The notes under the pieces were generated by a model that was given only the letters and a program-made list of their open reading frames with translations, did no database searches and was not told the DNA's origin. A stretch of 9,772 bases of DNA from Acidimicrobiaceae bacterium (GTDB taxonomy: Bacteria; Actinomycetota; Acidimicrobiia; Acidimicrobiales; RAAP-2), in the NCBI GenBank assembly GCA_003151555.1, contig PLXU01000041.1, positions 7,794 to 17,565 on the forward strand, in the 5' to 3' direction. Positions within the stretch are counted from its first letter, which is position 1. Each line of letters opens with the position of its first letter. Below are positions 1 to 7,125 of this stretch, piece after piece. A program made the position numbers and the translations under genes.

Positions 1-149
1 GACTTTTCGACGTCCGCGGGCCCGACCAACGTGCCGTCGGCCTGCTCGAGCCACTCTCGACCGCGATCGGTATCGACGAGACTGGTGATCTTGCCTCCGC
101 GTTCGGGCATCATCGTAAGGGCGATTCCCTCGGCCTCCAGGTGGATCAC
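1..149 (-). CDS. Aldose 1-epimerase-like protein, N-terminal part (cut by window edge)
   Basis: The minus strand just below the ATPase gene is open to the window edge and reads MIHLEAEGIALTMMPERG, then GKITSLVDTDRGREWLEQ. The PERGGKI-SL-D--GREWL pattern is the N-terminal strand region of the galactose-mutarotase-like/aldose 1-epimerase fold, whose members interconvert sugar anomers in the cytoplasm. Only about 49 codons are present, so no catalytic His or Glu can be checked. I chose the GTG at 147-149 because it gives a family-like N-terminus and leaves 25 nt after the ATPase stop. Its ribosome binding site is poor; ATG codons at 111-113 and 108-110 are alternatives but would remove the first strand. 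The gene would be the fourth in the IclR-dehydratase-ATPase operon. A related epimerase-fold family of other specificity (for example DUF4432-like) is possible. Confidence 0.6.
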   Translation of the reverse strand, partial: MIHLEAEGIALTMMPERGGKITSLVDTDRGREWLEQADGTLVGPADVEK

Positions 150-174
150 CAGGAGAGAACCGTGCCCTGGTGGC

Positions 175-1350
175 TCACGATTCGACGGCCTTCTGACTCT
201 CGGGATCGAAGAAGTGCATTCGCTCGGGGAAGATGGTGAAAAGCGCATCTTCGCCCACGCGCACGTCCGCGCGCGGTTCGACGCGCGCGACGCCCTCGCC
301 CACGATGTCGATGGCGATCGAGTCCAGTTCATCGCCCTTGACTTCACTCTGGATGTCGCCACCCACGCGCGTGGCGTCAATGGAAAAGTGCACCAACAAC
401 TCCGCCCCCAACGCTTCGATCTCTTCGACGTGGGCCTTCATTACTCGGCCCGGGACGTACTCGCCGTCGACGACCGGGAGGTCCTCCGCGCGAATTCCGA
501 CGATAAGTTTTCGTCCACGAAACGCGGCCAGGCCGGGACGGCGTTGATGGACCGCCTCGCCGATTAGAAGCGACTGCGAACCGAGCTGCAGGGAGGTTCC
601 GTCATCGCTCAAGACCGCCTCAAAGAGATTCATGGCGGGCGATCCAATGAACGCCGCGACGAAGAGATTGGCGGGATTGGAATAGAGAACCTGGGGATGT
701 TCGCATTGCTGCAGCACGCCCAGGCGCATGACCGCGACCCGGTCGCCCATGGTCATGGCCTCGGTCTGGTCGTGGGTAACGTACAGGGTCGCCACGCCAA
801 TGCGCCGCTGAATCCGGCGAACTTCGGTGCGCATTTGCACGCGTAGCTTGGCATCCAAGTTCGACAACGGTTCGTCCATGAGGAAGACCTTGGGATCGCG
901 CACGATCGCCCGTCCCATCGCGACTCGCTGTCGTTGGCCGCCCGACAGTAAGCCCGGCTTCTGATGAAGCAGATCGGTGAGACCGAGGATCCCGGCGGCG
1001 ATCGCCACCTTCTTCTTGATCACGTCCCTCGGTATCTTCCTCAGGCTCAGGCCAAAGGCAATGTTCTCGGCGACCGACATGTGGGGGTACAGGGCGTAGT
1101 TCTGAAAGACCATGGCCACGTCACGTTCTTTCGAGGTGAGTTTGTTCGCGATCCGGTTGTCGATGCGTAGCGTGCCCGACGTAATCTCCTCCAAGCCCGC
1201 GACCATGCGCAGCGCCGTGGTCTTGCCGCACCCCGATGGTCCGACCAGCACCATGAACTCGCCTTCGGCGACCGCAATGTCGAGCTCGTGCACCGCCTTA
1301 AATCCGTTGGGGTAGATCTTGGACACCTTTTCAATCGAGATCGACGCCAT
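175..1350 (-). CDS. Carbohydrate ABC importer ATPase (UgpC/MsmK/MalK family)
   Basis: A 391-residue ATP-hydrolysing subunit that would dock on the cytoplasmic face of a sugar importer. Visible motifs are Walker A GPSGCGKTT (37-45), Q-loop Gln83 in VFQNYALYPH, signature LSGGQ (135-139), Walker B VFLMDE (155-160), D-loop SNLDAK and switch His193 in VTHDQTEA. About 160 residues of C-terminal TOBE-type regulatory domain follow, including FIGSPAMN and VGIRAEDL, which is typical of the MalK/UgpC class and of normal length. The start is ATG at 1348-1350, preceded by AAGAAGGAAGG; an upstream in-frame extension to 1383 lacks support. It lies 57 nt after the dehydratase gene in the IclR operon and is separated from the SBP and permease genes by three genes. 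Given the local permeases it is probably their motor, but ATPases of this class can also serve several importers. Confidence 0.95.
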   Translation of the reverse strand: MASISIEKVSKIYPNGFKAVHELDIAVAEGEFMVLVGPSGCGKTTALRMVAGLEEITSGTLRIDNRIANKLTSKERDVAMVFQNYALYPHMSVAENIAFGLSLRKIPRDVIKKKVAIAAGILGLTDLLHQKPGLLSGGQRQRVAMGRAIVRDPKVFLMDEPLSNLDAKLRVQMRTEVRRIQRRIGVATLYVTHDQTEAMTMGDRVAVMRLGVLQQCEHPQVLYSNPANLFVAAFIGSPAMNLFEAVLSDDGTSLQLGSQSLLIGEAVHQRRPGLAAFRGRKLIVGIRAEDLPVVDGEYVPGRVMKAHVEEIEALGAELLVHFSIDATRVGGDIQSEVKGDELDSIAIDIVGEGVARVEPRADVRVGEDALFTIFPERMHFFDPESQKAVES

Positions 1351-1407
1351 CGTGCCTTCCTTCTTGCAGCGTTGGAGTCGCAAAACGTGTGCCCGTCATG
1401 GGAGGCT

Positions 1408-2532
1408 CTAGACCTTGACCGTTCGACGCGCAACTTCGTCGTCGTCGAGCACGATGCCCAGACCCGGTCCTCCCGGCAGTCGAAGCATTCCCTGTTGCGG
1501 CACGAACGGGGTCTTCAGTATTGAACCGGCGCGCTTGGACGCCGTGACCGGGTATTCAATGAGCCTCTCGCCCGGCAGCGAGGCAACGAACTGCAATGTG
1601 GCGGCTAGCAGGACGTCGGTGGAGAAACAGTGTGGAATCACTACGGCGCTCGCGCTGTACTCGCGACACATCGCGGCGAGATCACGGGCGCTGGTGAAGC
1701 CGCCGCATCGACCGAGGTCGGGCTGGAGGATGCTCACGCCCGCGTCGACGAGGGCGCGAAAGGTCGCCACGTTGGAGTGCGCTTCACCGCAGGCCACCCT
1801 CACCCCTACGCTGGCGGTGAGTCGTTCGTACGAACGAAGGTCGTCAGCCAGGAATGGCTCTTCGAACCAGAAGAGTCCGTATGGTTCGGTCCTTCGACAG
1901 AACTCCTGGGCACTGCGCAACGAATAGGCCATTCCCCCGTCGATCATGAGTTTGCGGTTCGGCCCGAGGGCTGCGCGCGCGGCGGCGACCAACTCTTCGT
2001 CGCGCCCAAGGTCTCGCCCGAGCGGTCCCCAACCGAGCTTGAGGGCGCAGAGGCCCTCGTCGACCACGCGCTTAGCGATTCTCGTAACCTCCTCGACGGT
2101 CTCGGGCATGACCTCGCTCGCGTAGACCTCGACCTCGCTCGACTCCTCGCCGCCCAGGAGTTGGGTAACCGAGAGGCCGGCCACCTTGCCCAGCAGGTCC
2201 CACAGCGCCATGTCGACGGCGCTCATGGCGTGCAGGGCCGCGCCGTCACGACCATAGTGATAGCTACTTAAGAACATCTGGTCCCACAGCGGACGAATCC
2301 GTAGCGGGTCCTCGTCCACGAGCACGTCTTTGAGGCTGCGCGCCAGGGAGTGCGACGACGGCATGTTCACGATCTCGCGCGCCACGTAGGGCGACGTGTC
2401 GCCCTCGCCCACCCCGACCAGACCGTCGTCGGTATGCACCCGTACGACGAAGGCGTCCTGCGTGCCGTCGGCCCGCGACGTGTCGATCTCGCCCGCTTGG
2501 AGCACGAGGGCCTCTACGGCCGTGATCTTCAC
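1408..2532 (-). CDS. Mandelate racemase/muconate lactonizing (enolase) superfamily protein, probable sugar-acid dehydratase
   Basis: This 374-residue protein has the two-domain enolase-superfamily layout: an N-terminal capping domain (about 1-125) and a TIM barrel. Metal ligands are visible in the expected order: Asp198 (LMIDGG), Glu224 (FWFEEP) and Glu250 (ACGEAHS). Asp272 (LQPDLGRCGG) and His301 (VIPHCFSTD) form the His-Asp dyad of the mandelate-racemase subgroup. The usual KxK on strand 2 is here Lys165-Leu-Gly167 in LKLGWGP, so only the first Lys is kept. In the family such proteins dehydrate aldonates or aldarates to 2-keto-3-deoxy acids, and some racemise or cycloisomerise; the substrate cannot be assigned. 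The GTG start at 2530-2532 overlaps the IclR stop as GTGA, with GGGGAGG upstream, implying translational coupling. The context (dehydrogenases, lactonase) favours a dehydratase, while a lactone cycloisomerase is an alternative. Confidence 0.9.
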   Translation of the reverse strand: MKITAVEALVLQAGEIDTSRADGTQDAFVVRVHTDDGLVGVGEGDTSPYVAREIVNMPSSHSLARSLKDVLVDEDPLRIRPLWDQMFLSSYHYGRDGAALHAMSAVDMALWDLLGKVAGLSVTQLLGGEESSEVEVYASEVMPETVEEVTRIAKRVVDEGLCALKLGWGPLGRDLGRDEELVAAARAALGPNRKLMIDGGMAYSLRSAQEFCRRTEPYGLFWFEEPFLADDLRSYERLTASVGVRVACGEAHSNVATFRALVDAGVSILQPDLGRCGGFTSARDLAAMCREYSASAVVIPHCFSTDVLLAATLQFVASLPGERLIEYPVTASKRAGSILKTPFVPQQGMLRLPGGPGLGIVLDDDEVARRTVKV

Positions 2533-3338
2533 TTCATTACCTCCCCTAGGTGCTCGCGAATCATCTCGCGAGCCTCGTCAACGGACGATTCGAGTCTCTC
2601 GAGCGGGAAACGCTGGGCGACCGCGGTAATGCTCACGGCACCGTCGGGCACTGACTTCGACGTCAAGAAAAGTGGAATGGCGAGACAATTGATGCCCGGT
2701 TCATTCTCTTCGCGGTCCACCGCGTAACCCTCTTCGCGGATAAGGGCCAACTCCCTGTGGAGTTTCTTGGCCGTCGTAATCGTGTGATCGGTGTGGCGAA
2801 CGAGGGGCGGCTCGTGATGGGTAACAAAGTCATTCACGGCCTGCTCGTCCTTCAACACGTAGGCCAGCAGCGCCTTGCCCACCCCGGTGCAGTAGGCGGG
2901 GTTGCGTCCGCCGATCACCGAGGTCAACTGGTAACGCGACGTCGCGGGCTGGACCTTGGCGAGATAGACCACCTCGGACCGGTCCAGGATGGCGAAGTGC
3001 GTCGTTTCGCCGAAACGTTCGGCCAACGCCGTGAGCACCGGACGGATGCGCCCCACCTCGTCGAGCTCCTCGTAGTAGGAAAAGGCCAGCTTCAACAGCC
3101 CGTAACCCAGGCGGTAGCGACTGTCGCGGTCCTGTTCGATCAAATCAGCGCGGCGCAGCGCCCCCAGGGCCCGGTGCACGCTCGAGCGCGGCGAGTTCAT
3201 GAGCCGGGCGAGGTCGTTGAGTCCAATTCCCTCGGGGTAGGACCCAAGTAAGTTGAGCGTGGCGAGGACGCGATCGGCGCCATTGAGACCCTTTACCTCG
3301 TCCAACGAGTTCGCGTCGCGCTGCTCAGTAACCTTCAC
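2529..3338 (-). CDS. IclR-family transcriptional regulator
   Basis: A 269-residue DNA-binding regulator. An N-terminal winged helix-turn-helix (about 20-80) contains ADRVLATLNLLG, GLNDLARLMNSPRSSVHRAL and the wing DSRYRLGYGLLKLA. A C-terminal IclR effector domain (about 95-265) contains TTHFAILDRSEVVYLAKV, NPAYCTGVGKALLAY and GYAVDREENEPGINCLAIPL. I chose the GTG at 3336-3338 because it directly follows GGGGAGGGGG; a TTG at 3366-3368 is in frame but lacks a ribosome site. It is the first gene of its operon and its stop overlaps the enolase-family start. It is divergent from the zinc dehydrogenase, with a palindromic operator between them, so autoregulation and control of the locus are likely. 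The effector is probably the imported sugar or an acid intermediate, which is inference. Repressor or activator mode cannot be decided from sequence. Confidence 0.95.
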   Translation of the reverse strand: MKVTEQRDANSLDEVKGLNGADRVLATLNLLGSYPEGIGLNDLARLMNSPRSSVHRALGALRRADLIEQDRDSRYRLGYGLLKLAFSYYEELDEVGRIRPVLTALAERFGETTHFAILDRSEVVYLAKVQPATSRYQLTSVIGGRNPAYCTGVGKALLAYVLKDEQAVNDFVTHHEPPLVRHTDHTITTAKKLHRELALIREEGYAVDREENEPGINCLAIPLFLTSKSVPDGAVSITAVAQRFPLERLESSVDEAREMIREHLGEVMK

Positions 3339-3367
3339 CTGCCCCCTCCCCGCTCGTTCAAATCGCA

Positions 3368-3396
3368 ACTATAGTCACTCAGTATCGATTGGGAAC
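3368..3396 (-). promoter_or_regulatory. Candidate promoter of the IclR operon
   Basis: On the minus strand a TATAGT hexamer (plus-strand ACTATA, 3368-3373) lies 30 nt upstream of the IclR GTG start. A hexamer 17 nt further upstream, GTTCCC (3391-3396), is a poor -35 match. If correct, the -35 lies inside the operator half-sites, as expected for autoregulation. The ACTATAGT core is nearly self-complementary and could also serve the opposite strand. The position is tentative. Confidence 0.35.
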
Positions 3397-3416
3397 ACTG
3401 TTCCAATAATCGAAAC
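3389..3416. promoter_or_regulatory. Predicted IclR-type operator in the divergent IclR/dehydrogenase region
   Basis: Three half-sites are arranged as inverted, direct, inverted: TTGGGAAC (3389-3396), a 3-nt gap, GTTCCAAT (3400-3407), a 1-nt gap, ATCGAAAC (3409-3416). The first two contain the perfect palindrome GGAACA-C-TGTTCC (3392-3404). The last two form a 17-bp imperfect palindrome. The same order and spacing recur upstream of the binding-protein gene at 8486-8513, with 21 of 28 positions identical when both are read toward the downstream gene. The site ends 16 nt before the dehydrogenase start and covers the candidate -35 of the IclR promoter. IclR-family proteins commonly bind such short palindromes as dimers or pairs of dimers. 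Assignment to the local regulator is inference. Confidence 0.65.
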
Positions 3417-3432
3417 CTGCTCAGGAGGAAGA

Positions 3433-4404
3433 ATGGAAGCGCTCGTGTGGCTCGGGGGAGATCGTCTCGAAATTGAGGACCTGCCCAGTGAAGTTCCCAA
3501 GTCCGACGAAACATTGTTCACGGTGTCACTCGCGGGGATTTGCGGATCCGACCTGCACGCCTACCGCGGTTCCGGAGGAAAGCGCGTACCGCCCCTCATC
3601 CTCGGACACGAGGCCGTCGGCCGGATACCGGGCGACGATCGCCTCTTCGTGGTCCTGCCGCTTGAGGGATGTCACCACTGCACGCTCTGCGTGAATGGAC
3701 AAGAGAATCTCTGCAACGAACGCCAGTTGCTCGGACTCGACCGACCCGGAACCTTCGCCCAAGAGGTCGTCGTGCCGACGTCGGCGCTGGTCGCGGTGCC
3801 CGAGGGCCTTTCAGCGGACGTGGCCGCGTTGACCGAGCCGCTAGCCACCTCGCTCGCGGCCTTCAAGGGACTTGAGCTCGGACCCGACACGAAGGTCGCC
3901 GTCATTGGCTGCGGATCCATTGGCCTGCTCGCCATCTACGCGGCCGCGTTCACGGGTGCTCAGGTCGTCGCTACGGATCCCATGACCGAGCGAAGTGAGG
4001 CCGCCCTGGAACTCGGCGCGACGAGCGTGGTGACGTCGGCCGATGATTTTGCGGCCGGGTCGATGGACATCGTGATCGATGCGGTGGGAATCGAGGCGAC
4101 CTGGGGCGCGGGCATGCGAGCCGTGCGCAACGGCGGTGCCATGGTGATTGTTGGTCTCGGTCAGTTCAGCGGCAATATGGAGATCGGCGACCTCGTTCGT
4201 CGTGGTATCAGTGTTCGCGGCACGTACGCCTACACCCGAGCGGACTTTGAAGCGGCTCTCGCCCTACTCGCCAAGTCGCCGCCAGCGGTGGGCTGGCTGG
4301 AACGGCTCCCGTTGAGCGAGGGCGCCACCGCATTCGCGGACCTCGCGGGTCAGCGCACGAACGCGGTGAAGATACTGCTGCAACCCGTGGGCAGCAGCGA
4401 CTGA
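3433..4404 (+). CDS. Zinc-dependent medium-chain alcohol/polyol dehydrogenase
   Basis: A 323-residue NAD(P)-dependent dehydrogenase of the MDR superfamily, oxidising a hydroxyl of a sugar, polyol or acid-sugar intermediate. Catalytic-zinc residues are Cys37 (GICGSD), His59-Glu60 (LGHE) and probably Glu135 (ALTEPLATS). The structural zinc site has four Cys at 80, 83, 86 and 94 (GCHHCTLCVNGQENLC). The Rossmann motif GCGSIG (159-164) is followed by VVATD with Asp182, which favours NAD over NADP. It is shorter than typical 340-350-residue relatives, mainly because the segment between the GHE motif and the first structural Cys is contracted. The start is ATG at 3433-3435 with AGGAGG ahead; an in-frame extension upstream would cross the operator and is rejected. 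It is divergent from the IclR gene and converges on the SDR gene with a 22-bp gap. Confidence 0.93.
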   Translation: MEALVWLGGDRLEIEDLPSEVPKSDETLFTVSLAGICGSDLHAYRGSGGKRVPPLILGHEAVGRIPGDDRLFVVLPLEGCHHCTLCVNGQENLCNERQLLGLDRPGTFAQEVVVPTSALVAVPEGLSADVAALTEPLATSLAAFKGLELGPDTKVAVIGCGSIGLLAIYAAAFTGAQVVATDPMTERSEAALELGATSVVTSADDFAAGSMDIVIDAVGIEATWGAGMRAVRNGGAMVIVGLGQFSGNMEIGDLVRRGISVRGTYAYTRADFEAALALLAKSPPAVGWLERLPLSEGATAFADLAGQRTNAVKILLQPVGSSD

Positions 4405-4426
4405 GCGCCAGCGCTAGACAAGCCAA

Positions 4427-5161
4427 TCAGAAGGTAACCGAGAGTCCGCCGTCGATGCGAATCACCTGGCCGGTCACGTAGGAGTTGTCCGCCGAACAAA
4501 GCCACGCGACGAGACCACTGATCTCTTGGGGCTGTCCCGTTCGGGCCAGCGGAATTCTCCCACCCTCTACGTAGAAGCGACGAAAATCGTCGGTGGTGGT
4601 CTCCAGCACGCCGTTCACCATGGACATGTCCGTCTCGATGAAGCCTGGCGCCACCGCGTTGACGAGCACACCGCGATCGCCGTACTCGAGGGCCAGGGTG
4701 CGCGTCGCCTGGTTCAGCCCACCCTTGGCCACGTCGTAGGCCAGGCCACCACGTTCTGCGAACTCACCGTGAATGCTGGTCACGTTCACGATCCGTCCGA
4801 AGCCACGCTGGGCCATTCGCTCGCCGGCCGCGACCGCGAGAAGGATGGGCGCGTCGAGGTCCACCGCGAGCACGCGGCGATAATCGTCCAACGAGAAGTC
4901 CGCTGGGTCGATCTGTTCGTAAATGCCGGCCACGTTGACGAGGGCGTCCACTGGGCCGTACTCGCTCTCGATGCCATCAACCAAACCGGCAATCCATGAC
5001 GTCGCCGACAAATCGAAACTCAGCAGCGGAAACGCGAGCGGCGCCGGCGGTTCCAAAATATCAACGCCCACTACCGAGCGACCGTCCTCAACGAAGCGCT
5101 GGGCGATGGCGCGGCCGATTCCCTTCGCCGCCCCCGTGACGACAACGACCGTGTCGCTCAT
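4427..5161 (-). CDS. Short-chain dehydrogenase/reductase (SDR), classical type
   Basis: A 244-residue NAD(P)-dependent oxidoreductase. The cofactor motif TGAAKGIG spans residues 9-16, with Asp34 at the end of strand 2 (VVGVD) suggesting NAD preference. NVAG (76-79), Ser129 (VTSI), Tyr142 and Lys146 (YDVAK) give the catalytic core, and the C-terminal GQVIRIDGG is typical. The position that usually carries the tetrad Asn in helix 4 appears to be Asp101 (AVDLDAP). The start is ATG at 5159-5161 with AAGGGGA upstream; the open frame extends further to 5257 but those residues are not SDR-like. It follows the MalG-type permease by 111 nt on the same strand with no convincing terminator, so it is probably in the importer operon. 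Sugar 1-dehydrogenase or keto-deoxy-acid dehydrogenase are both plausible roles; the substrate is not assignable. Confidence 0.93.
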   Translation of the reverse strand: MSDTVVVVTGAAKGIGRAIAQRFVEDGRSVVGVDILEPPAPLAFPLLSFDLSATSWIAGLVDGIESEYGPVDALVNVAGIYEQIDPADFSLDDYRRVLAVDLDAPILLAVAAGERMAQRGFGRIVNVTSIHGEFAERGGLAYDVAKGGLNQATRTLALEYGDRGVLVNAVAPGFIETDMSMVNGVLETTTDDFRRFYVEGGRIPLARTGQPQEISGLVAWLCSADNSYVTGQVIRIDGGLSVTF

Positions 5162-5272
5162 CGGTGCTGATCCCCTTGCAGGGTTCTCGACGGTGCGGCA
5201 TTCACGTTGACCAGACTGCCACGAAAACGTCCCTCTTAGAAAGCGGCAGCGACGCACTCTCCCGCTGGAGCA

Positions 5273-6094
5273 TTAGCGAACAGCGCCCGAGAGCATGCCT
5301 CGGATGAAGACGCGCGCGGTGACGGCGTACAAGAGCAAGGTGGGCAGGGCCCCGAGCAGGAGTCCCGCCATGAGCACGGGTATGTCGGACGTGAACTTGC
5401 CGCTCAACTGGGCCAGCGTGGGCGTCACCATTTCGGTATTGGGAGCGTGCAGGAGGACCAGGCTGATGAAGAGGTCATTCCAGATGTTGAGGAACGTCAA
5501 GATACCGACCGTAATCATCCCAGGCTTGCCGATCGGCAGAATCACCCGCCAGTAGACCTTGATCCAACTGGCTCCGTCTACGCGAGCTGCCTCCACCACG
5601 GAGTTGGGAATCGCGCGGAAGTTGGAACGCAGCAGGTACGTCCCGTAGGGAATGTTGATGGCGGTGTAGATGAGGATCGCCGGTGCGAAGTTGTTGGCGA
5701 GCCCGGTACGGGCCACTTCCACGTACAAGGGCAACAGCACCACGATGCCCGGCATGAACATGATCATCAACATCGTCCAGAACAAGACGTTGCCCAGCTT
5801 GATGGGTACCTTGGTGAAGACGAACGCCGCCAGCGACGACGCGAAGGTGGCGAGGATGACCGCGGGCACGACGACGAAGAGCGAGTGCAAGATGCTCTGG
5901 AGGAAGGGGACCTGCGAAAATAGGGCCGAGTAGCTGCTCAAGCTCCAATGGGTGGGCAAGGCGAAGGGATTGACCTCGAAGGCCTGGGCCGTGCGCATGC
6001 TGTTAAGCGCCATGAAGATCAGCGGATAGACCGTCGATACGCCCACCAGGGAGAGCGCCGTGAAGACCAAGCCGCGCGAAAGTCTGGATTTCAT
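5273..6094 (-). CDS. Carbohydrate ABC importer permease, MalG type
   Basis: A 273-residue inner-membrane subunit of a CUT1-type sugar importer with about six hydrophobic spans (roughly 8-30, 71-95, 104-126, 134-155, 190-214 and 238-262). The cytoplasmic EAA loop that contacts the ATPase is EAARVDGASWIKVYWRVILP (168-187), a close match to the family. The C-terminus FIRGMLSGAVR is characteristic of MalG-type permeases, so the gene is complete. The ATG at 6092-6094 sits 2 nt after the stop of the MalF-type permease gene, so the two are almost certainly co-translated. It partners with that permease, the binding protein and an ATPase, probably the one at 175-1350. Confidence 0.95.
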   Translation of the reverse strand: MKSRLSRGLVFTALSLVGVSTVYPLIFMALNSMRTAQAFEVNPFALPTHWSLSSYSALFSQVPFLQSILHSLFVVVPAVILATFASSLAAFVFTKVPIKLGNVLFWTMLMIMFMPGIVVLLPLYVEVARTGLANNFAPAILIYTAINIPYGTYLLRSNFRAIPNSVVEAARVDGASWIKVYWRVILPIGKPGMITVGILTFLNIWNDLFISLVLLHAPNTEMVTPTLAQLSGKFTSDIPVLMAGLLLGALPTLLLYAVTARVFIRGMLSGAVR

Positions 6095-6096
6095 CG

Positions 6097-7035
6097 CTAC
6101 GAGCCCTGCTGGACTTCTCGATTGGGGAACAGCTTGACCTGGGCAATGGTGAGCGTCAGCACGATCAAGAAGAGCAACAGGGCGAGCGCGGCCCCGTAAC
6201 CGAACTGGCCGTTCTCGAAGGTCGTTATATAGGTGTAGTAGTCAACGGTCGTCGTCGCGAACCCCGGTCCGCCGGCGGTGATGACGAAGACGAACGCGAA
6301 CAACGAGGTGAAGGTGTAGATGACGTTGATCACGCTCAAGAACTGCAGCGATCCCGAAATCATGGGAATGGTGATGGACCGCAGTCGCCTCCACCACGAC
6401 GCGCCGTCGATCGCCGCGGCGTCGTAGAGCGCGACGTCGACCGTGGCCATCGCCGAAAGTATCACCACCATGCCGAATCCGAACGATGCCCACACCAGGG
6501 CCAGTATCACCACCCACCTCGCCGCCCAGGGGTTGCCGAGCCACGAGAAGTTACCCAGTCCCAAGGGCTTGAGAATTTGATCGACCGCGCCGCCGGGCAG
6601 GAAGAAGGTGCTGAAGAGGACACCCACGATGACCGGCGACAGCACCATCGGGATGAAGAAGAGGAAGCGGAAGACCCTCCATCCGAGCACCTTCTCGTAG
6701 ACGAGTACGGCGGTCACCAGCGACGCCGCCAGGATCAGCGGCACCGAGATGAGGAAAATCAGGGAGTTGACGAACACCTGGCGAATGATGGCGTCGTGGA
6801 AAATCAGATTGAAGTTTGTCAGTCCGATGAACTTGCTAGTGACGCCGTCCCAGTTGGTGAAACTGTGATACATCGTCTCGCCGATCGGCAGCACCATGAG
6901 TCCGAGCACCAGGACGGCCGCCGGGAGCAGGGCGACGTACGAGAAGACGTTTCGACGCTTGCGGATCCTCTCCGGTTCGTCGAGCGAGGGAACATCGTCC
7001 TCGTTTGACACGGCGGGGTCACTCCTAGATCCCAT
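6097..7035 (-). CDS. Carbohydrate ABC importer permease, MalF type
   Basis: A 312-residue membrane subunit with an extended charged N-terminal cytoplasmic tail (about 1-29), a first span at about 31-55, and further spans near 90-113, 122-146, 171-195, 228-254 and 279-300. The EAA loop appears as LYDAAAIDGASWWRRLRSIT (203-222), with Asp replacing the usual leading Glu. The NWDGVTSKFIGLTNF segment after the first span is typical of CUT1 permeases such as UgpA and MalF. I chose ATG at 7033-7035, which has GAGG (plus-strand 7042-7045) six bases ahead; a TTG at 7048-7050 is in frame but unneeded. It lies 68 nt after the binding-protein stop, and that interval contains a strong hairpin. Confidence 0.95.
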   Translation of the reverse strand: MGSRSDPAVSNEDDVPSLDEPERIRKRRNVFSYVALLPAAVLVLGLMVLPIGETMYHSFTNWDGVTSKFIGLTNFNLIFHDAIIRQVFVNSLIFLISVPLILAASLVTAVLVYEKVLGWRVFRFLFFIPMVLSPVIVGVLFSTFFLPGGAVDQILKPLGLGNFSWLGNPWAARWVVILALVWASFGFGMVVILSAMATVDVALYDAAAIDGASWWRRLRSITIPMISGSLQFLSVINVIYTFTSLFAFVFVITAGGPGFATTTVDYYTYITTFENGQFGYGAALALLLFLIVLTLTIAQVKLFPNREVQQGS

Positions 7036-7084
7036 GAACCACCTCTTCAATCCCCCGCAAAGTTAACCCGATTCCCCTTGCGAG

Positions 7085-7125
7085 CGCCACGGCCCCTACG
7101 GGATCAACCCGTAGCGGCGGTGGCG
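7085..7125 (-). promoter_or_regulatory. Stem-loop spanning the binding-protein stop codon (operon-internal mRNA element)
   Basis: Read on the transcribed (minus) strand, arm CGCCAC pairs with GTGGCG, then a C/C mismatch, GCC with GGC, a G/G mismatch, and CTACGGG with CCCGTAG around a TTGAT loop. That makes 16 base pairs with two single mismatches. The TGA stop of the binding-protein gene (7104-7106) lies in the loop. No U-run follows, so it does not look like a standard intrinsic terminator. Operon-internal hairpins after a binding-protein gene are known, as in malE-malF, to stabilise the upstream mRNA or reduce downstream expression. That role here is inference. Confidence 0.7.

Noticed and set aside
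31..567. Long plus-strand open frames opposite the ATPase gene
   Set aside because: The translation has low-complexity, composition-driven sequence with no family motif and lies fully antisense to an excellent ATPase gene; it is a high-GC shadow.
1630..2271. A 213-codon plus-strand open frame opposite the enolase-family gene
   Set aside because: It is antisense to a gene with all metal ligands in place and shows no recognisable domain.
4404..4415. AGCGC-CA-GCGCT inverted repeat between the convergent dehydrogenase genes as a bidirectional terminator
   Set aside because: The stem is at most 5 bp with a 2-nt loop and no T-run on either strand, so it is too weak to call.
5054..5064. GTTCCAAAAT-like half-site in the SDR coding sequence
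   Set aside because: A single imperfect half-site inside a gene without a partner; not comparable to the two composite operators.
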